A stretch of DNA of 64,000 nt from Cumulibacter soli (GTDB lineage: Bacteria; Actinomycetota; Actinomycetes; Mycobacteriales; Antricoccaceae): positions 310,001 through 374,000 of the forward strand of contig NZ_SMSG01000003.1 in NCBI RefSeq assembly GCF_004382795.1, given 5' to 3'. A program made the position numbers and the translations under genes. The notes below the pieces were generated by a model. The model searched no databases. It saw nothing but the letters and a program-made list of their open reading frames with translations, and was not told where the DNA came from. Below, in pieces: positions 44,333-55,786 of this stretch (its first letter is position 1; the number at the start of each line of letters is the position of its first letter).

Positions 44333-45355
44333 CTAGGCCCAGGTGAACTTTTGCAGAGTGTGGCAGTCGGCCGGGACCGCTCCGGTACGGCCGCCCGCCG
44401 ACCAGGTGACTTCGCCGACGTACACGTCGCCATTCGCGTCTACCGCGATGCCGTGCGGGGCGAAGAATGAGCCCGCTGCGGCTGGATCGGGCGATCCCCA
44501 GCGGGACAGCATCTCGCCGGTAGCGGTCCATACCGAGCAACTGCCGCCCGGGGCGTCCGGTCCTGTGCTGGTAATCCACGGGCCGAGGCCCGCGCGCATG
44601 CCGAGTTCGGCTACGTAGAGCAGTTCGTCCGGTCCGAACGCGAGCGCACAGGGCCGATTCACACCCGCGATCAGGTCCACGAACTTGCCGTTACGGTCGA
44701 AAATCTGGATACGACTGTTTTCGCGGTCGGCAACGTACAGATGCTGTTCGTCAGGCGAGGCTGCGATCCCGTGCGGCAGGGTGAACTCCCCGGGCGCCTC
44801 TCCCGCCTCGCCCCAGGAGAACTCGTGGTTGCCATCGAGGTCAAAGACATGCACACGAGCGTTGCCGTACCCATCTGAGACGTAGATCTGGCCGTCGCTG
44901 AGAATGGCGCAATCCGTCACTCCGTTGAATGGGCTTCCGGCGTGCTTGCGCTCCTTGGGCACGGCCGTGCTCATCATGTCGAGGCGGTGATTCTCGCTGT
45001 CGTCCACGCGGGAGTCGCCAGGCACACCCGGCGTCCCGATCATCATGAGCAGTTCGCCTTCGGGGGTGAACCGCCGCAGTGTGTGGTCGAAATCGTCGGT
45101 GCAGTAGACGGTTCCGTCGGGGCCGAAGGTGAGGCTGTGCGGATGCGTGAACAAGCCCTCACCCCAGGAGGTCACAAAGGATCCGTCGCGGTCATAGACG
45201 ATGACGGGGTGCTCGCCGCGGTTGAACACGAATGCCCGTCCGTGCGCGTCGATGTCGACGTCCACGACGTCGGGGTGCGACCAGCCGGCGGGCAGCTGCT
45301 CCCAGTCATCGACGAGTCTCGCGTTCATCTTTTCAGCCGGCACGGCTGCCTCCAT
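44333..45355 (-). CDS. NHL-repeat beta-propeller protein (peptidyl-alpha-hydroxyglycine lyase-like)
   Basis: A 340-residue protein made of NHL repeats: blocks such as HPDVVDVDIDAHGRAFVFNRGEHPVIVYD, HPHSLTFGPDGTVYCTDDFDHTLRRF, LPHGIAASPDEQHLYVADRENSRIQIFD and APHGIAVDANGDVYVGEV (listed separately) recur every 45-60 residues and should form a six-bladed propeller. The pattern resembles the PAL domain of peptide-amidating enzymes and many bacterial relatives of unknown role. No signal peptide is evident, so a cytoplasmic place is likely. Start choice is uncertain (GTG 45358, ATG 45355 or ATG 45328). No partner gene adjoins it. Confidence 0.8.
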   Translation of the reverse strand: MEAAVPAEKMNARLVDDWEQLPAGWSHPDVVDVDIDAHGRAFVFNRGEHPVIVYDRDGSFVTSWGEGLFTHPHSLTFGPDGTVYCTDDFDHTLRRFTPEGELLMMIGTPGVPGDSRVDDSENHRLDMMSTAVPKERKHAGSPFNGVTDCAILSDGQIYVSDGYGNARVHVFDLDGNHEFSWGEAGEAPGEFTLPHGIAASPDEQHLYVADRENSRIQIFDRNGKFVDLIAGVNRPCALAFGPDELLYVAELGMRAGLGPWITSTGPDAPGGSCSVWTATGEMLSRWGSPDPAAAGSFFAPHGIAVDANGDVYVGEVTWSAGGRTGAVPADCHTLQKFTWA

Positions 45356-45556
45356 CACTGCGAAAGGTCACGTCGTCGACCTCCCGACCGTCACCCACTA
45401 GTTCACAATCGGCCAACCGGCCGACGGTGTCAACGGTCCGGACCAACCGCTCTGCCTCGGCGGCTCATGACCAGCTCAACTCGGGGTCGCGCGGTTCGAG
45501 GCCGGTAAGCCGTCTACAGCAGGGGCGTTCGGGTGGAGGACGGTACATTCACGCCC

Positions 45557-45637
45557 ATGACGAACGACCCCACTGCGGCGATTGACCGACGTGCCAACCG
45601 CGCGAGCGCCGACCTGAAGCGATCTGCGGGAGAGTGA
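45557..45637 (+). CDS. Candidate 26-residue small ORF ending inside the palindrome
   Basis: ATG 45557 opens a frame reading MTNDPTAAIDRRANRASA and ending LKRSAGE; its TGA at 45635-45637 lies in the left arm of the palindrome at 45622. GGTGGAGGA occurs upstream but about 16 nt from the ATG, which is too far for a normal ribosome site. It could be a small protein, the remnant of a gene or chance. No family recognised. Confidence 0.2.
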   Translation: MTNDPTAAIDRRANRASADLKRSAGE

Positions 45638-45680
45638 CGCACGATAATCGCCCGTTATCGTGCGTCACTCTCCCGCAGAT
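45622..45680. repeat. Perfect 26-bp palindrome with a 7-nt loop
   Basis: The arm at 45622-45647 (starting ATCTGCGGGAGAG) is exactly complementary to 45655-45680; the loop is TCGCCCG. It lies 42 nt after the end of the metallo-hydrolase gene (minus strand) and upstream of the NHL gene. A terminator is the simplest reading, but the stem is unusually long and perfect and has no T-run on either side. Confidence 0.75.
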
Positions 45681-45721
45681 GGGGTCAGATGGTGCATGTG
45701 CGGTGGGCCTGCCGGTGCCGG

Positions 45722-46381
45722 CTACCAGCCGCGGGCGCGCCATTCATCGAGCGAACCGCGTTCAGCCGCGAGCGTCGTGTCGTCACCGTGCCCCGGATAT
45801 ACGACGGTGTCCTCAGGCAGCGAGAAGATGCGCTCCTCTACATCCGACAGCAACTGCTCGAAGTCTCCGGGCTCCCACGTTTTGCCGACGCCGCCGGGGA
45901 AGAGTGAGTCGCCGCTGAACAGGTGGCCGCTACCGTTCGGGTCCCGCCAGTACAGCGCAATCGAACCCGGGGTGTGCCCGCGCAGGTGAATGACGTCCAG
46001 TTCGACGTCCCCGCACTTGACCTTGTCGCCGTGTACCAGCGGGTCGGTGGGGATCGGGAGTTCGGGCGCGTCCTCGGGGTGTGCGTACGCCACGGCGCCG
46101 ACCACGCCCATCAGCATTTCCAGACCCAGCCAGTGGTCCTGATGGCGGTGGGTGGTCACGATCGTCTCCAGGATTCCGTCCCCGAGGCGTTCGCGGACAA
46201 GTTCTACCAGCCGTTCGGGTTCGTTCGCTGCGTCAATCAGCAGCCCGTTCCCGGTGGCCGTGCACCGCAGAAGGTATGCATTGTTGTCCATCGGCCCGAC
46301 GCTCGCCTTGGTGATCTCCAGCGCGCTGGTGTTGATCGGCTCAGACGTGGTCCCGGAATCGATGTGGCCGTTGTAGGTCAC
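45722..46381 (-). CDS. Metallo-beta-lactamase fold hydrolase (glyoxalase II-like)
   Basis: A 219-residue hydrolase. The metal motif THRHQDHW (about residues 76-83, HxHxDH) is followed by [14 protein letters not shown] near 132, GDSLFPGG near 155 and the closing HGDD near 198, in glyoxalase II order. GTG 46381 follows GGAGG at 6 nt. It is divergent from uvrA; I recall a hydrolase of this type beside uvrA in several actinobacteria, so the location is conserved, but its substrate (possibly a mycothiol thioester) is not known. Confidence 0.88.
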   Translation of the reverse strand: MTYNGHIDSGTTSEPINTSALEITKASVGPMDNNAYLLRCTATGNGLLIDAANEPERLVELVRERLGDGILETIVTTHRHQDHWLGLEMLMGVVGAVAYAHPEDAPELPIPTDPLVHGDKVKCGDVELDVIHLRGHTPGSIALYWRDPNGSGHLFSGDSLFPGGVGKTWEPGDFEQLLSDVEERIFSLPEDTVVYPGHGDDTTLAAERGSLDEWRARGW

Positions 46382-46462
46382 CGCATGCCTCCATACCGTT
46401 CGTGGGGTTGTGCCGTTCACCATAGGTCGCGGCCACGACAAAATCTTGTCCGGCCCGCTCAT

Positions 46463-46475
46463 TACTCTGGTGCGC
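46463..46475 (+). promoter_or_regulatory. Leaderless -10 box of uvrA
   Basis: TACTCT at 46463-46468 followed by 7 nt and ATG 46476. No ribosome binding site and no clear LexA box in the 94-nt divergent gap. Confidence 0.5.
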
Positions 46476-49400
46476 ATGGACCGACTTGTCATCCGCGGCG
46501 CCCGTGAGCACAACCTCAGGGACGTCAGCCTCGATCTACCCCGCGATGCACTGATCTGCTTCACCGGCCTGTCTGGCTCGGGTAAGTCGTCGCTGGCGTT
46601 CGACACGATCTTCGCCGAGGGCCAACGGCGGTACGTCGAATCCTTGTCGGCGTACGCGCGTCAGTTCTTGGGCCAGATGGACAAGCCGGACGTCGACTTC
46701 ATCGAGGGCCTCTCACCGGCCGTCTCGATCGATCAGAAGTCGACCAACCGCAACCCGCGTTCGACGGTCGGCACGATCACCGAGGTGTACGACTACCTGC
46801 GGCTGTTGTTCGCCCGTGCGGGGGTGCCGCATTGTCCGGAATGCGGCGCGGTGATAGCGCGGCAATCGCCGCAGCAGATCGTTGATCAGATACTTGAACT
46901 CCCCGAAGGCACCCGCTTCCAGGTGCTCGCACCCGTCGTTCGCGGTCGCAAGGGGGAGTACCTCGACCTGTTCTCGTCGTTGCAGTCGCAGGGATTCAGC
47001 CGCGCGCGAGTCGATGGTGTCGTGTATCCGCTGACCGACGCTCCGGAGCTGAAGAAGCAGGAGCGCCACGATATCGACGTGGTGATCGATCGCCTCAGCG
47101 TCAAGGAATCGGCCAAGCGCCGAATGACTGACTCGATTGAGACCGCACTCGGTCTAGCCTCGGGCATCGTTGTGATCGAGCAGGTCGACCTCGATGAGAG
47201 CGACCCCGAGCGTGAGCGTCGGTTCAGTGAGAAACTCGCCTGCCCGAACGGCCACCAACTTGGTGTCACCGAACTAGAGCCGAGATCGTTCTCCTTCAAC
47301 GCGCCGTACGGCGCCTGCCCGGAGTGCACCGGCCTCGGCTTCCGTAAGGAAGCGGATCCCGAACTCATCGTCCCGGATCCTGATAAGACGCTCATGGAGG
47401 GTGCGATCGCGCCCTGGACCACGGCCGGCAAACTGACCGATTACTTTGTCCACTTACTGGGCTCCCTCGGCGATCAGCTCGGATTCGACCTCGACACACC
47501 GTGGCGAGCGCTATCGCCAAAGGTCCAGAAGACCATCTTGAACGGGTCCAAGGACCAGGTGCACGTGAAGTTCCGCAGTCGTTACGGGCGGCAGCGGTCG
47601 TACTGGGCGAACTTCGAAGGCGTGTTGCCATTCCTCGGACGCCGCCATGAGGAAACTGACAGCGACTGGGCGAAGGACCGTTACGAAGGCTTCATGCGTG
47701 ACGTGCCTTGTCCAGTATGTAAGGGAACGCGCCTCAAGCCGGAGATTCTCGCCGTCCGACTCGGTGGCCGGTCCATCGCTGAAGTGACCGATCTGTCGAT
47801 CGGCGAATGCGCGGAGTTCCTAGGTGCCCTAGAACTCGACAACCGCCAGGCGATGATCGCCGCACGGGTGCTCAAGGAAGTACACGCCCGTCTCGGGTTC
47901 CTGGTGGACGTCGGTCTCGACTACCTGTCGTTGTCGCGCGCCGCAGCGACCCTCGCCGGCGGCGAGGCACAACGGATTCGGCTCGCCACTCAGATTGGAT
48001 CCGGCCTCGTCGGCGTCCTGTACGTACTCGACGAGCCGTCTATCGGGTTGCATCAGCGCGATAATCATCGCCTCATCGAAACTCTCGTGCGGTTACGCGA
48101 CCTCGGCAACACCCTCATTGTCGTTGAGCATGACGAGGACACCATCCGCGCCAGCGACTGGGTGGTCGACATCGGTCCTGGCGCGGGGGAGCATGGCGGT
48201 GAGGTCGTGGTGTCCGGTCCGGTGAAAGATCTACTGCGCTCCAAGAAATCGCTCACCGGCGCGTACCTGTCCGGGCGCCGTGAACTCGAGGTCCCCGCCT
48301 CGCGTCGCACGCCCAACCCGGACCGCGTACTGACCGTTAAGGGGGCGCGGGAGAACAACCTGAAGAACGTCGACGTGTCATTCCCGCTGGGCTGTCTGGT
48401 AGCAGTCACCGGCGTCTCCGGGTCTGGGAAGTCGACCTTGGTCAATGACATTCTCTACGCCACGATGGCGAACTACGCCAATCGCGCCAGGCTCGTTCCC
48501 GGCAGACATACCCGCGTCAACGGCCTCGAAGAGATCGACAAGGTCGTCGGTGTCGATCAGTCGCCCATCGGCCGTACTCCGCGATCGAACCCGGCTACTT
48601 ACACGGGCGTATTCGATCACGTACGCAAACTTTTCGCCGCGACGAGCGAAGCCAAGGTCCGCGGCTATCAGCAAGGCAGGTTCTCGTTCAACGTCAAAGG
48701 CGGGCGTTGTGAGAACTGCCAAGGCGACGGCACCATCAAGATCGAGATGAACTTCCTGCCCGACGTCTACGTGCCGTGCGAGGTCTGCAAAGGCGCCCGG
48801 TACAACCGCGAGACGCTCGAAGTGCATTACAAAGGCAAGACCATCGCGCAAGTACTCGACATGCCGATTGAGGAAGGCGCGGAGTTCTTCGCAGCTATAC
48901 CAGCGATCGCGCGTCACCTGGACACCCTGGTGGAGGTCGGATTGGGGTACGTCCGTCTCGGTCAGCCCGCGCCGACGTTATCCGGTGGGGAAGCCCAGCG
49001 CGTGAAGCTCGCTTCCGAGCTACAGAAGCGATCAACCGGCCGTACGGTTTATGTCCTCGACGAGCCGACCACAGGGTTGCACTTCGAGGACATTCGTAAG
49101 TTGTTGCTGGTGATCCAGGGCCTGGTGGACAAGGGCAATACCGTGATCACGATCGAGCACAACCTGGACGTCATCAAGACCGCCGACTGGCTGATCGATA
49201 TGGGCCCGGAGGGCGGCGCCGGTGGTGGCACCGTCGTGGGGCAGGGGACGCCGGAGGAACTCGCCCGCAACGAGCGCAGCCATACCGGACGGTTCCTCGC
49301 CGAGATGCTGGACGGCCGCGCGGAACCGACCCTCGTCCCGATCACGGAACCTAAGACACTCACCCGCGCCATGGTGGCGGCAGCGAAGGCGAACGGCACT

Positions 49401-49535
49401 GCCGCATCCGCGAAAGTCACCGCGCCAAAGGCATCCGCGCGCAAACCCGCACAGAGCAAGGCAACCACGGCGCGCGCTGCCAAGAAGACCGCCAAGAAAG
49501 CGGTAAAGCGCCCGGCGAAGGCGGCGAAAGGCTAG
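46476..49535 (+). CDS. uvrA: Excinuclease ABC subunit A with a Lys/Ala-rich C-terminal tail
   Basis: Damage-recognition ATPase of nucleotide excision repair; 1019 residues. Two ABC modules are clear: Walker [10 protein letters not shown] near residue 31 and GVSGSGKST near 650; signatures LAGGEAQR near 496 and LSGGEAQR near 836; DEPTTGLH near 865. Zinc fingers occur near residue 119 (CPEC), around 275-290 (CPNGH, CPEC) and at 752-775 (CENCQGDG...[10 protein letters not shown]). After the core, the last 70 or so residues are low-complexity lysine, alanine and proline ([18 protein letters not shown] at the end), like histone H1 or the HupB tail. Apparently leaderless. Confidence 0.97.
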   Translation: MDRLVIRGAREHNLRDVSLDLPRDALICFTGLSGSGKSSLAFDTIFAEGQRRYVESLSAYARQFLGQMDKPDVDFIEGLSPAVSIDQKSTNRNPRSTVGTITEVYDYLRLLFARAGVPHCPECGAVIARQSPQQIVDQILELPEGTRFQVLAPVVRGRKGEYLDLFSSLQSQGFSRARVDGVVYPLTDAPELKKQERHDIDVVIDRLSVKESAKRRMTDSIETALGLASGIVVIEQVDLDESDPERERRFSEKLACPNGHQLGVTELEPRSFSFNAPYGACPECTGLGFRKEADPELIVPDPDKTLMEGAIAPWTTAGKLTDYFVHLLGSLGDQLGFDLDTPWRALSPKVQKTILNGSKDQVHVKFRSRYGRQRSYWANFEGVLPFLGRRHEETDSDWAKDRYEGFMRDVPCPVCKGTRLKPEILAVRLGGRSIAEVTDLSIGECAEFLGALELDNRQAMIAARVLKEVHARLGFLVDVGLDYLSLSRAAATLAGGEAQRIRLATQIGSGLVGVLYVLDEPSIGLHQRDNHRLIETLVRLRDLGNTLIVVEHDEDTIRASDWVVDIGPGAGEHGGEVVVSGPVKDLLRSKKSLTGAYLSGRRELEVPASRRTPNPDRVLTVKGARENNLKNVDVSFPLGCLVAVTGVSGSGKSTLVNDILYATMANYANRARLVPGRHTRVNGLEEIDKVVGVDQSPIGRTPRSNPATYTGVFDHVRKLFAATSEAKVRGYQQGRFSFNVKGGRCENCQGDGTIKIEMNFLPDVYVPCEVCKGARYNRETLEVHYKGKTIAQVLDMPIEEGAEFFAAIPAIARHLDTLVEVGLGYVRLGQPAPTLSGGEAQRVKLASELQKRSTGRTVYVLDEPTTGLHFEDIRKLLLVIQGLVDKGNTVITIEHNLDVIKTADWLIDMGPEGGAGGGTVVGQGTPEELARNERSHTGRFLAEMLDGRAEPTLVPITEPKTLTRAMVAAAKANGTAASAKVTAPKASARKPAQSKATTARAAKKTAKKAVKRPAKAAKG

Positions 49536-49578
49536 TTGAGCATCAGAGATACATCCTCAGACATACAGTGGAGGAGTG

Positions 49579-51570
49579 ATGAGACCGGCCGGTGTGAGTA
49601 ACCCGTCGGACTATCGACCCGCACCGGGGACCATCCCGGATGAACCGGGCGTCTACCGCTTCTACGACCGGTACGATCGCGTGATCTATGTCGGCAAGGC
49701 GAAGAGCTTACGCAGTCGGCTGTCGTCGTATTTTCAGGACATCACGGCACTGCATCCGCGCACGGCGCAGATGGTGACTACCGGCACTCGCGTCGATTGG
49801 ACCGTAGTCGGCACCGAGGTCGAGGCGCTGGCGCTGGAGTACTCCTGGATCAAGGAGTTCGACCCGCGTTTCAACGTCCGATATCGCGATGACAAGAGTT
49901 ATCCCAGTCTCGCAGTCACGTTGAACGAGGAGTTCCCGCGGCTGCAGGTGATGCGTGGTCCGAAGAAGCGCGGTGTGCGGTACTTCGGACCGTATGCCCA
50001 TGCCTGGGCGATCCGCGAGACGCTGGATCTGTTGACCCGCGTGTTTCCCGCCCGGACGTGCAGTAACGGCGTGTTCAAGCGACACGGACAGATGGGACGC
50101 CCCTGCCTGCTGGGCTATCTCGATAAGTGCTCGGCGCCGTGCATTGGGCGTGTCGATGCTGAGCAGCATCGCGAGATCGTGGACGAATTTTGTGAGTTCA
50201 TGGCCGGCCGGTCCGACGCGATCGAACGACGGCTACGCCGCCGGATGCTGCAGGCCTCGGAGAACCTCGAGTTTGAGAAAGCCGCACGCCTGCGCGATGA
50301 CCTCACCGCCCTGTCGAAGGCGACCGAGAAGAACGCGATCGTGCTTCCCGACGGCACCGACTGTGATGTCGTCGCCTTCGCCCAGGACGACCTTGAGGCG
50401 TCGGTGCAGGTTTTCCACGTCCGTGGCGGACGAGTCCGCGGGCGGCATGGCTGGGTTGTCGACAAGGTCGAAGCGGTGACTACCGCCGAGTTGGTCGAGC
50501 AATATCTCTTGCAGGTGTACGGCGCAGAGGAGACCGCACTGGTCGTGCCCGCGACTGTGCTGGTGCCCGAACTGCCGCCGGATGTCGACGCGGTCACTGA
50601 GCGGCTCAGCGAGTTGCGCCAGGGGCGCGTCGCCGTGCGTGTACCGCAACGTGGCGCGAAGAAGGACCTGCTGCAGACCGTTGAACGCAACGCGCTCGAG
50701 GCGTTCAATCAGCACCGCCTCAAGCGTGCCAGTGATCTGACCGCCCGATCGCAGGCGCTGAACGAATTGCAGGAGGCGCTCGAACTCGACGACGCTCCGC
50801 TGCGCATCGAATGCGTCGACGTTTCACATGTGCAAGGCACCAACGTCGTCGCCAGCCTGGTGGTCTTTGAGGATGGACTTCCGAAGAAATCGGACTACCG
50901 GCGGTACACGATTCGCGGTGCGCTGCGGGACGGCGAAAGTATCGACGTACACCAGGCACGCGCCGGTGAGGGGGTCGATGACACGGCAGCGATCGCCGAG
51001 GTGGTCACCCGTCGCTTCCGCCGACTGTTGGATGACAAGGACGAGCCCGCCGTGGACGACGGTCGTCCGCGCCGATTTGCGTACCCACCGAACCTATTCG
51101 TCGTCGACGGTGGCGCACCTCAGGTCGCGGCGGCGTCCGATGCACTGACTGAACTGGGGGTCACGGACGTAGCGGTCATCGGGATCGCAAAACGATTGGA
51201 GGAGATCTGGGTGCCCGGGCAAGACGATCCGTACATCCTGCCTCGTTCCTCGGAGGCGATGTATCTGATCCAGCGCCTGCGTGATGAGGCCCATCGATTC
51301 GCGATCACCTTCCACCGTCAGAAGCGCGGCAAGGCGATGCTGGTGTCCGAACTAGATGGAGTCCGGGGGCTCGGCGAGGCTAAACGCAAGGCTCTGCTGG
51401 GCAAATTCGGAAGCGTCCGTGCCCTGCGCAAGGCTGAGGTCGACGAGTTGATGACAGTGGAGGGAATCGGTCCGGCCACCGCCCGTTCGATTCACCAGGC
51501 CCTCCACGCCGAGGAAGCACCGCCAACGCGAATCGATCCCCGCACCGGCGAGGTGCTCGATACGCAATAG
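49579..51570 (+). CDS. uvrC: Excinuclease ABC subunit C
   Basis: Dual-incision nuclease of nucleotide excision repair, 663 residues. It has an N-terminal GIY-YIG nuclease ([26 protein letters not shown], about residues 25-50, shown as one segment), a cysteine cluster [15 protein letters not shown] near 175, and a UVR domain ([13 protein letters not shown]) near 232. The RNase H-like nuclease follows with [14 protein letters not shown] (about 413) and [12 protein letters not shown] (about 510), then the C-terminal helix-hairpin-helix pair. GGAGGA precedes the start; GTG 49576 and GTG 49594 are alternatives. It follows uvrA by 43 nt. Confidence 0.97.
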   Translation: MRPAGVSNPSDYRPAPGTIPDEPGVYRFYDRYDRVIYVGKAKSLRSRLSSYFQDITALHPRTAQMVTTGTRVDWTVVGTEVEALALEYSWIKEFDPRFNVRYRDDKSYPSLAVTLNEEFPRLQVMRGPKKRGVRYFGPYAHAWAIRETLDLLTRVFPARTCSNGVFKRHGQMGRPCLLGYLDKCSAPCIGRVDAEQHREIVDEFCEFMAGRSDAIERRLRRRMLQASENLEFEKAARLRDDLTALSKATEKNAIVLPDGTDCDVVAFAQDDLEASVQVFHVRGGRVRGRHGWVVDKVEAVTTAELVEQYLLQVYGAEETALVVPATVLVPELPPDVDAVTERLSELRQGRVAVRVPQRGAKKDLLQTVERNALEAFNQHRLKRASDLTARSQALNELQEALELDDAPLRIECVDVSHVQGTNVVASLVVFEDGLPKKSDYRRYTIRGALRDGESIDVHQARAGEGVDDTAAIAEVVTRRFRRLLDDKDEPAVDDGRPRRFAYPPNLFVVDGGAPQVAAASDALTELGVTDVAVIGIAKRLEEIWVPGQDDPYILPRSSEAMYLIQRLRDEAHRFAITFHRQKRGKAMLVSELDGVRGLGEAKRKALLGKFGSVRALRKAEVDELMTVEGIGPATARSIHQALHAEEAPPTRIDPRTGEVLDTQ

Positions 51571-51607
51571 GCTCGATAGCGTGATCCGACAAGCTAGGGA
51601 GTAGCCC

Positions 51608-52483
51608 GTGAGCAGCAGCCACGTCTCTGAACTCGAGGTCGTCCTGTTAACCGGCTTCTCCGGCGCAGGACGCAGCACCGCCGCTCGTGTCTTGGAGGAC
51701 CTCGGTTTCTACGTGGTCGACAACTTGCCGCCGTCGATGATCCCGCAGGTGTTACAGCTCGCAGCCGACGAGGCAGCCATCGAGCGCGTCGCGATCGTGA
51801 CCGATGTGCGCAGCCACGCATTTGGGCACGGTGTCATCGAGATGATCGCGACCTTGAAGCGGGACGGCGTAGCGCCGACCGTCGTGTTCCTCGATGCCGC
51901 CGAGGACGTGCTGGTACGCCGATTCGAAAACGTACGACGTGCGCATCCCCTGCAGGGCACTGGAACCATTACTCAAGGGATCGCGGCTGAGCGCGCGATG
52001 ATCGAGCCGCTTCGCGGTCTGGCCCATCTCCTCCTCGACACCACTGACCTGTCGGTGCACGACCTTCGTCGGCGGCTGGAAAGCCGATTCGATACGCCCA
52101 TCGGCGACGAGATCAGGCTTTCGGTGATGTCCTTCGGGTTCAAGTACGGCGTACCGCTCGACGCGGACTTCGTGTTCGACGTGCGCTTCCTGCCGAACCC
52201 GTTCTGGATTCCGGAACTGCGCGCGCTGACCGGTCAGGACGACGCGGTCAGCGATTATGTGCTCGGGCAGGACGGGGCCGTGGACACCCTGGATAATCTT
52301 GAACGACTCGTGAACACTGTCCTGCCGGGTTATCGTCGCGAGGGCAAGCGTTACACCACAATCGCTGTGGGATGCACCGGTGGTAAGCACCGGTCCGTCG
52401 CGATGGCGCGTGGGCTGGCCGCCCGCCTGGTGCGCCCAGGTGTGGGGGTGCACGAACGCCACCGCGACTTGGGTAAGGAGTAG
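51608..52483 (+). CDS. rapZ: RapZ/YvcJ family nucleotide-binding protein
   Basis: P-loop protein conserved next to yvcK and whiA in Gram-positive bacteria. The 291-residue length is typical. The P-loop reads TGFSGAGRSTA near residues 15-25, with Arg in the usual Lys place, as in other actinobacterial members. Further landmarks are YVVDNLPP near 36, FLDAAEDVLVRRF near 97, SFGFKYGVP near 176, DVRFLPNPFW near 192 and the closing IAVGCTGGKHRSVA near 255. In E. coli RapZ is an RNA-binding adaptor; the role in actinobacteria is less clear. yvcK begins 2 nt after its stop. Confidence 0.95.
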   Translation: MSSSHVSELEVVLLTGFSGAGRSTAARVLEDLGFYVVDNLPPSMIPQVLQLAADEAAIERVAIVTDVRSHAFGHGVIEMIATLKRDGVAPTVVFLDAAEDVLVRRFENVRRAHPLQGTGTITQGIAAERAMIEPLRGLAHLLLDTTDLSVHDLRRRLESRFDTPIGDEIRLSVMSFGFKYGVPLDADFVFDVRFLPNPFWIPELRALTGQDDAVSDYVLGQDGAVDTLDNLERLVNTVLPGYRREGKRYTTIAVGCTGGKHRSVAMARGLAARLVRPGVGVHERHRDLGKE

Positions 52484-52485
52484 CG

Positions 52486-53463
52486 ATGACCTACGCGCCA
52501 CTGAATCCCATCAGCGGGGCCTCTGTCGGCAAGGTGGTAGCCCTGGGAGGCGGGCACGGCCTGGCAGCTTCGCTGAGCGCGTTGCGCCGAATCGCCCGGC
52601 AAATCACAGCCGTGGTCACCGTCGGCGACGACGGGGGATCCAGCGGCCGAATTCGTCGCGAACTGCCGGTGCTACCGCCTGGCGATCTTCGTATGGCCTT
52701 GGCGGCCCTCGCGGCGGACGACGACTGGCACCGGCTGATCGCCGACATGCTGCAACACCGGTTCGGTGGACAAGGAGCACTTGCCGGACACAGCGTCGGC
52801 AATCTACTGATCACCGGCGCAACCGAAGTCATGGGCAGCAATCCGGTGGCTGCCCTAGACGCCGTCGGCCGCATCATCGGCGCGGTGGGGCGGGTGCTAC
52901 CGATGTCGCTGGCTCCGCTGGAGATCGCCGCACAGGTGTCCGGGATCGACGCCGGGCACCCCAGCGACATCCACCGAATCAGGGGGCAAGTCGCCGTTGC
53001 GACGACGCCCGGTCACGTCGAATCCGTCGAACTCGTCCCGCCGAACCCGCCCGCCTGCCCGCAGGCGTGTGCCGCAATCGTGGACGCCGATCAGATCATC
53101 TTCGGCCCGGGCTCGTGGTTCTCTTCGGTGTTGCCGCACCTGCTCGTGCCAGATCTACGGCGAGCCATCGAGACGAGCCCAGCCCGGCGATACGTGACGC
53201 TGAATCTCGCGCCGCAGCCCGGGGAGACCGACAATTTCACCCCGCTGGAGTTGCTCAACGTGTTCACCGATCACGCACCGGGCATGCGTATCGACGGCGT
53301 GATCGCCGATGAAGCCGCGGTCCTCGGCAGTTGCGGACTTCAAGCGGCCTGTGATCGTCTGGGTGCGAGGTTGGTCGTGGCGGATCTGGCGTCGAACCAG
53401 TCGCGCACCACGCACGATGCGGAAAAGTACGCCAGAGCGTTGAGAAATGCGCTATCGGATTGA
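52486..53463 (+). CDS. yvcK: YvcK/CofD-like (GlmR) family regulator
   Basis: UDP-sugar-binding regulator (GlmR in Bacillus, CuvA in mycobacteria) needed for cell envelope homeostasis on gluconeogenic carbon. The 325-residue protein opens with VVALGGGHGLAASLSALRR near residue 18, followed by VVTVGDDGGSSGRIRRELPVLPPGDLRMALAALA (about 44-77, shown as one region), GHSVGNLL near 100 and FGPGSWFSSVLPHLLVP near 206. It is placed between rapZ and whiA as in most Gram-positive genomes. A hairpin overlaps its stop codon. Confidence 0.95.
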   Translation: MTYAPLNPISGASVGKVVALGGGHGLAASLSALRRIARQITAVVTVGDDGGSSGRIRRELPVLPPGDLRMALAALAADDDWHRLIADMLQHRFGGQGALAGHSVGNLLITGATEVMGSNPVAALDAVGRIIGAVGRVLPMSLAPLEIAAQVSGIDAGHPSDIHRIRGQVAVATTPGHVESVELVPPNPPACPQACAAIVDADQIIFGPGSWFSSVLPHLLVPDLRRAIETSPARRYVTLNLAPQPGETDNFTPLELLNVFTDHAPGMRIDGVIADEAAVLGSCGLQAACDRLGARLVVADLASNQSRTTHDAEKYARALRNALSD

Positions 53464-53486
53464 GCAGATCCGCGCATCCGATAGCG
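53450..53486 (+). terminator. Hairpin spanning the yvcK stop codon
   Basis: CGCTATCGGAT at 53450-53460 pairs perfectly with ATCCGATAGCG at 53476-53486 (11 bp, 15-nt loop). The yvcK TGA is the first codon of the loop. It lacks a T-run and may attenuate rather than end transcription into whiA. Confidence 0.5.
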
Positions 53487-53568
53487 ACGGAGTGCCGCTA
53501 CGGGCACAATAGGCGTGCCGAGGTGGGGCCAGTCGGGACCCCGCCGCGAGGGGAGAAGGTCACTTCGG

Positions 53569-54549
53569 ATGGCGATGACCGCCGATGTAAAAGCCGAGTT
53601 GTGTCAGGTCGAAAGCAAGAAAACCTCTTGCCGGAAGGCGGAGGTCGCCACGATCCTGCGACTCGCCGGCGGGTTACATCTGGTGGCAGGTCGCATCGTG
53701 ATCGAGGTCGAACTGGACACCGGGGCGGTGGCCCGGCGCCTGCATCGCGAGATCGGTGATCTATTCGGCATCGGCGCCGACCTGCAGATGCTCAGCGGCG
53801 GCAACCTGCGCAAAGGCAGCCGTTTCGTCGTCCGAGTCTCTCGCGACGGCGATTCCCTCGCACGGCAGACCGGCATCGTCGACCTGCGCGGGCGCCCGGT
53901 TCGAGGGCTCCCGCCGGCGGTCGTCGGCGGCGGCAGCGGCGAATGTGAAGCAGCGTGGCGCGGCGCGTTCTTGGCGCACGGTTCGCTGACCGAGCCGGGT
54001 CGTTCGGCCGCGTTAGAAATCACCGCCCCGGGGCATGAGGCGGCCCTGGCCCTGGTCGGTGCGGCCCGGCGTCTGGGCATCGTCTCGAAGGCGCGGGAGG
54101 TACGCGGTGCCGATCGCGTGGTCATCCGCGACGGAGATTCGATCGCGGCAATGCTCACCCGAATCGGTGCGCACCGTTCGGTGCTTACGTGGGAAGAACG
54201 GCGGATGCGGCGAGAGATCCGCTCCAGTGCCAACCGCCTAGCCAACTTCGACGATGCGAACCTCCGTCGTTCGGCGCGTGCCGCGGTCGCGGCCAGCGCG
54301 CGGGTTGAGCGCGCCCTGGAAATTCTCGGCGATGCCGTGCCTGAGCACCTCGTCTTCGCCGGGCGCCTACGTCTGGAACATCGCCAGGCATCCCTCGAGG
54401 AACTCGGCCAGCTCGCCGATCCGCCGATGACCAAGGATGCGGTCGCCGGCCGGATCCGACGTTTGCTTGCGTTGGCGGATAAGCAGGCTCGGGAACTGGG
54501 CATCCCAGACACAGAAGCTGCCGTGACCGACGACATGCTCGCGCCGTAA
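53569..54549 (+). CDS. whiA: WhiA sporulation/cell division regulator
   Basis: DNA-binding regulator with a degenerate LAGLIDADG homing-endonuclease-like N-domain and a C-terminal helix-turn-helix. The 326-residue length matches orthologues. Landmarks are [10 protein letters not shown] at the start, [17 protein letters not shown] near residue 20, [20 protein letters not shown] near 120, [17 protein letters not shown] near 225 and the HTH region [24 protein letters not shown] near 278 (written as one block). In Streptomyces it works with WhiB in sporulation septation; it is conserved in non-sporulating actinobacteria too. GGAGAAGG precedes ATG 53569. Confidence 0.96.
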   Translation: MAMTADVKAELCQVESKKTSCRKAEVATILRLAGGLHLVAGRIVIEVELDTGAVARRLHREIGDLFGIGADLQMLSGGNLRKGSRFVVRVSRDGDSLARQTGIVDLRGRPVRGLPPAVVGGGSGECEAAWRGAFLAHGSLTEPGRSAALEITAPGHEAALALVGAARRLGIVSKAREVRGADRVVIRDGDSIAAMLTRIGAHRSVLTWEERRMRREIRSSANRLANFDDANLRRSARAAVAASARVERALEILGDAVPEHLVFAGRLRLEHRQASLEELGQLADPPMTKDAVAGRIRRLLALADKQARELGIPDTEAAVTDDMLAP

Positions 54550-54613
54550 CTACTCACGCAAAACTGATAGACGTCACACGCGGCACGCTGGATCTGACTC
54601 GTTGCACGGCTAG

Positions 54614-55699
<1,086 letters not shown>

Positions 55700-55711
55700 G
55701 TCGCTGAGGAT

Positions 55712-55740
55712 GCCTCACCCCGATTGGGGTGGGGCTTTTC
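55712..55740 (+). terminator. Rho-independent-type terminator between gap and pgk
   Basis: GCCTCACCCC (55712-55721) and GGGGTGGGGC (55726-55735), a 10-bp stem with one G-T pair and a GATT loop, followed by TTTTCTC. It is the only T-tailed hairpin in the window. Because pgk lies only 47 nt beyond with no evident separate promoter, it may act as a partial terminator. Confidence 0.8.
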
Positions 55741-55786
55741 TCATCACTGGCCCGGAACACAACCGGCTCGGAACACAAGGAGAGAG

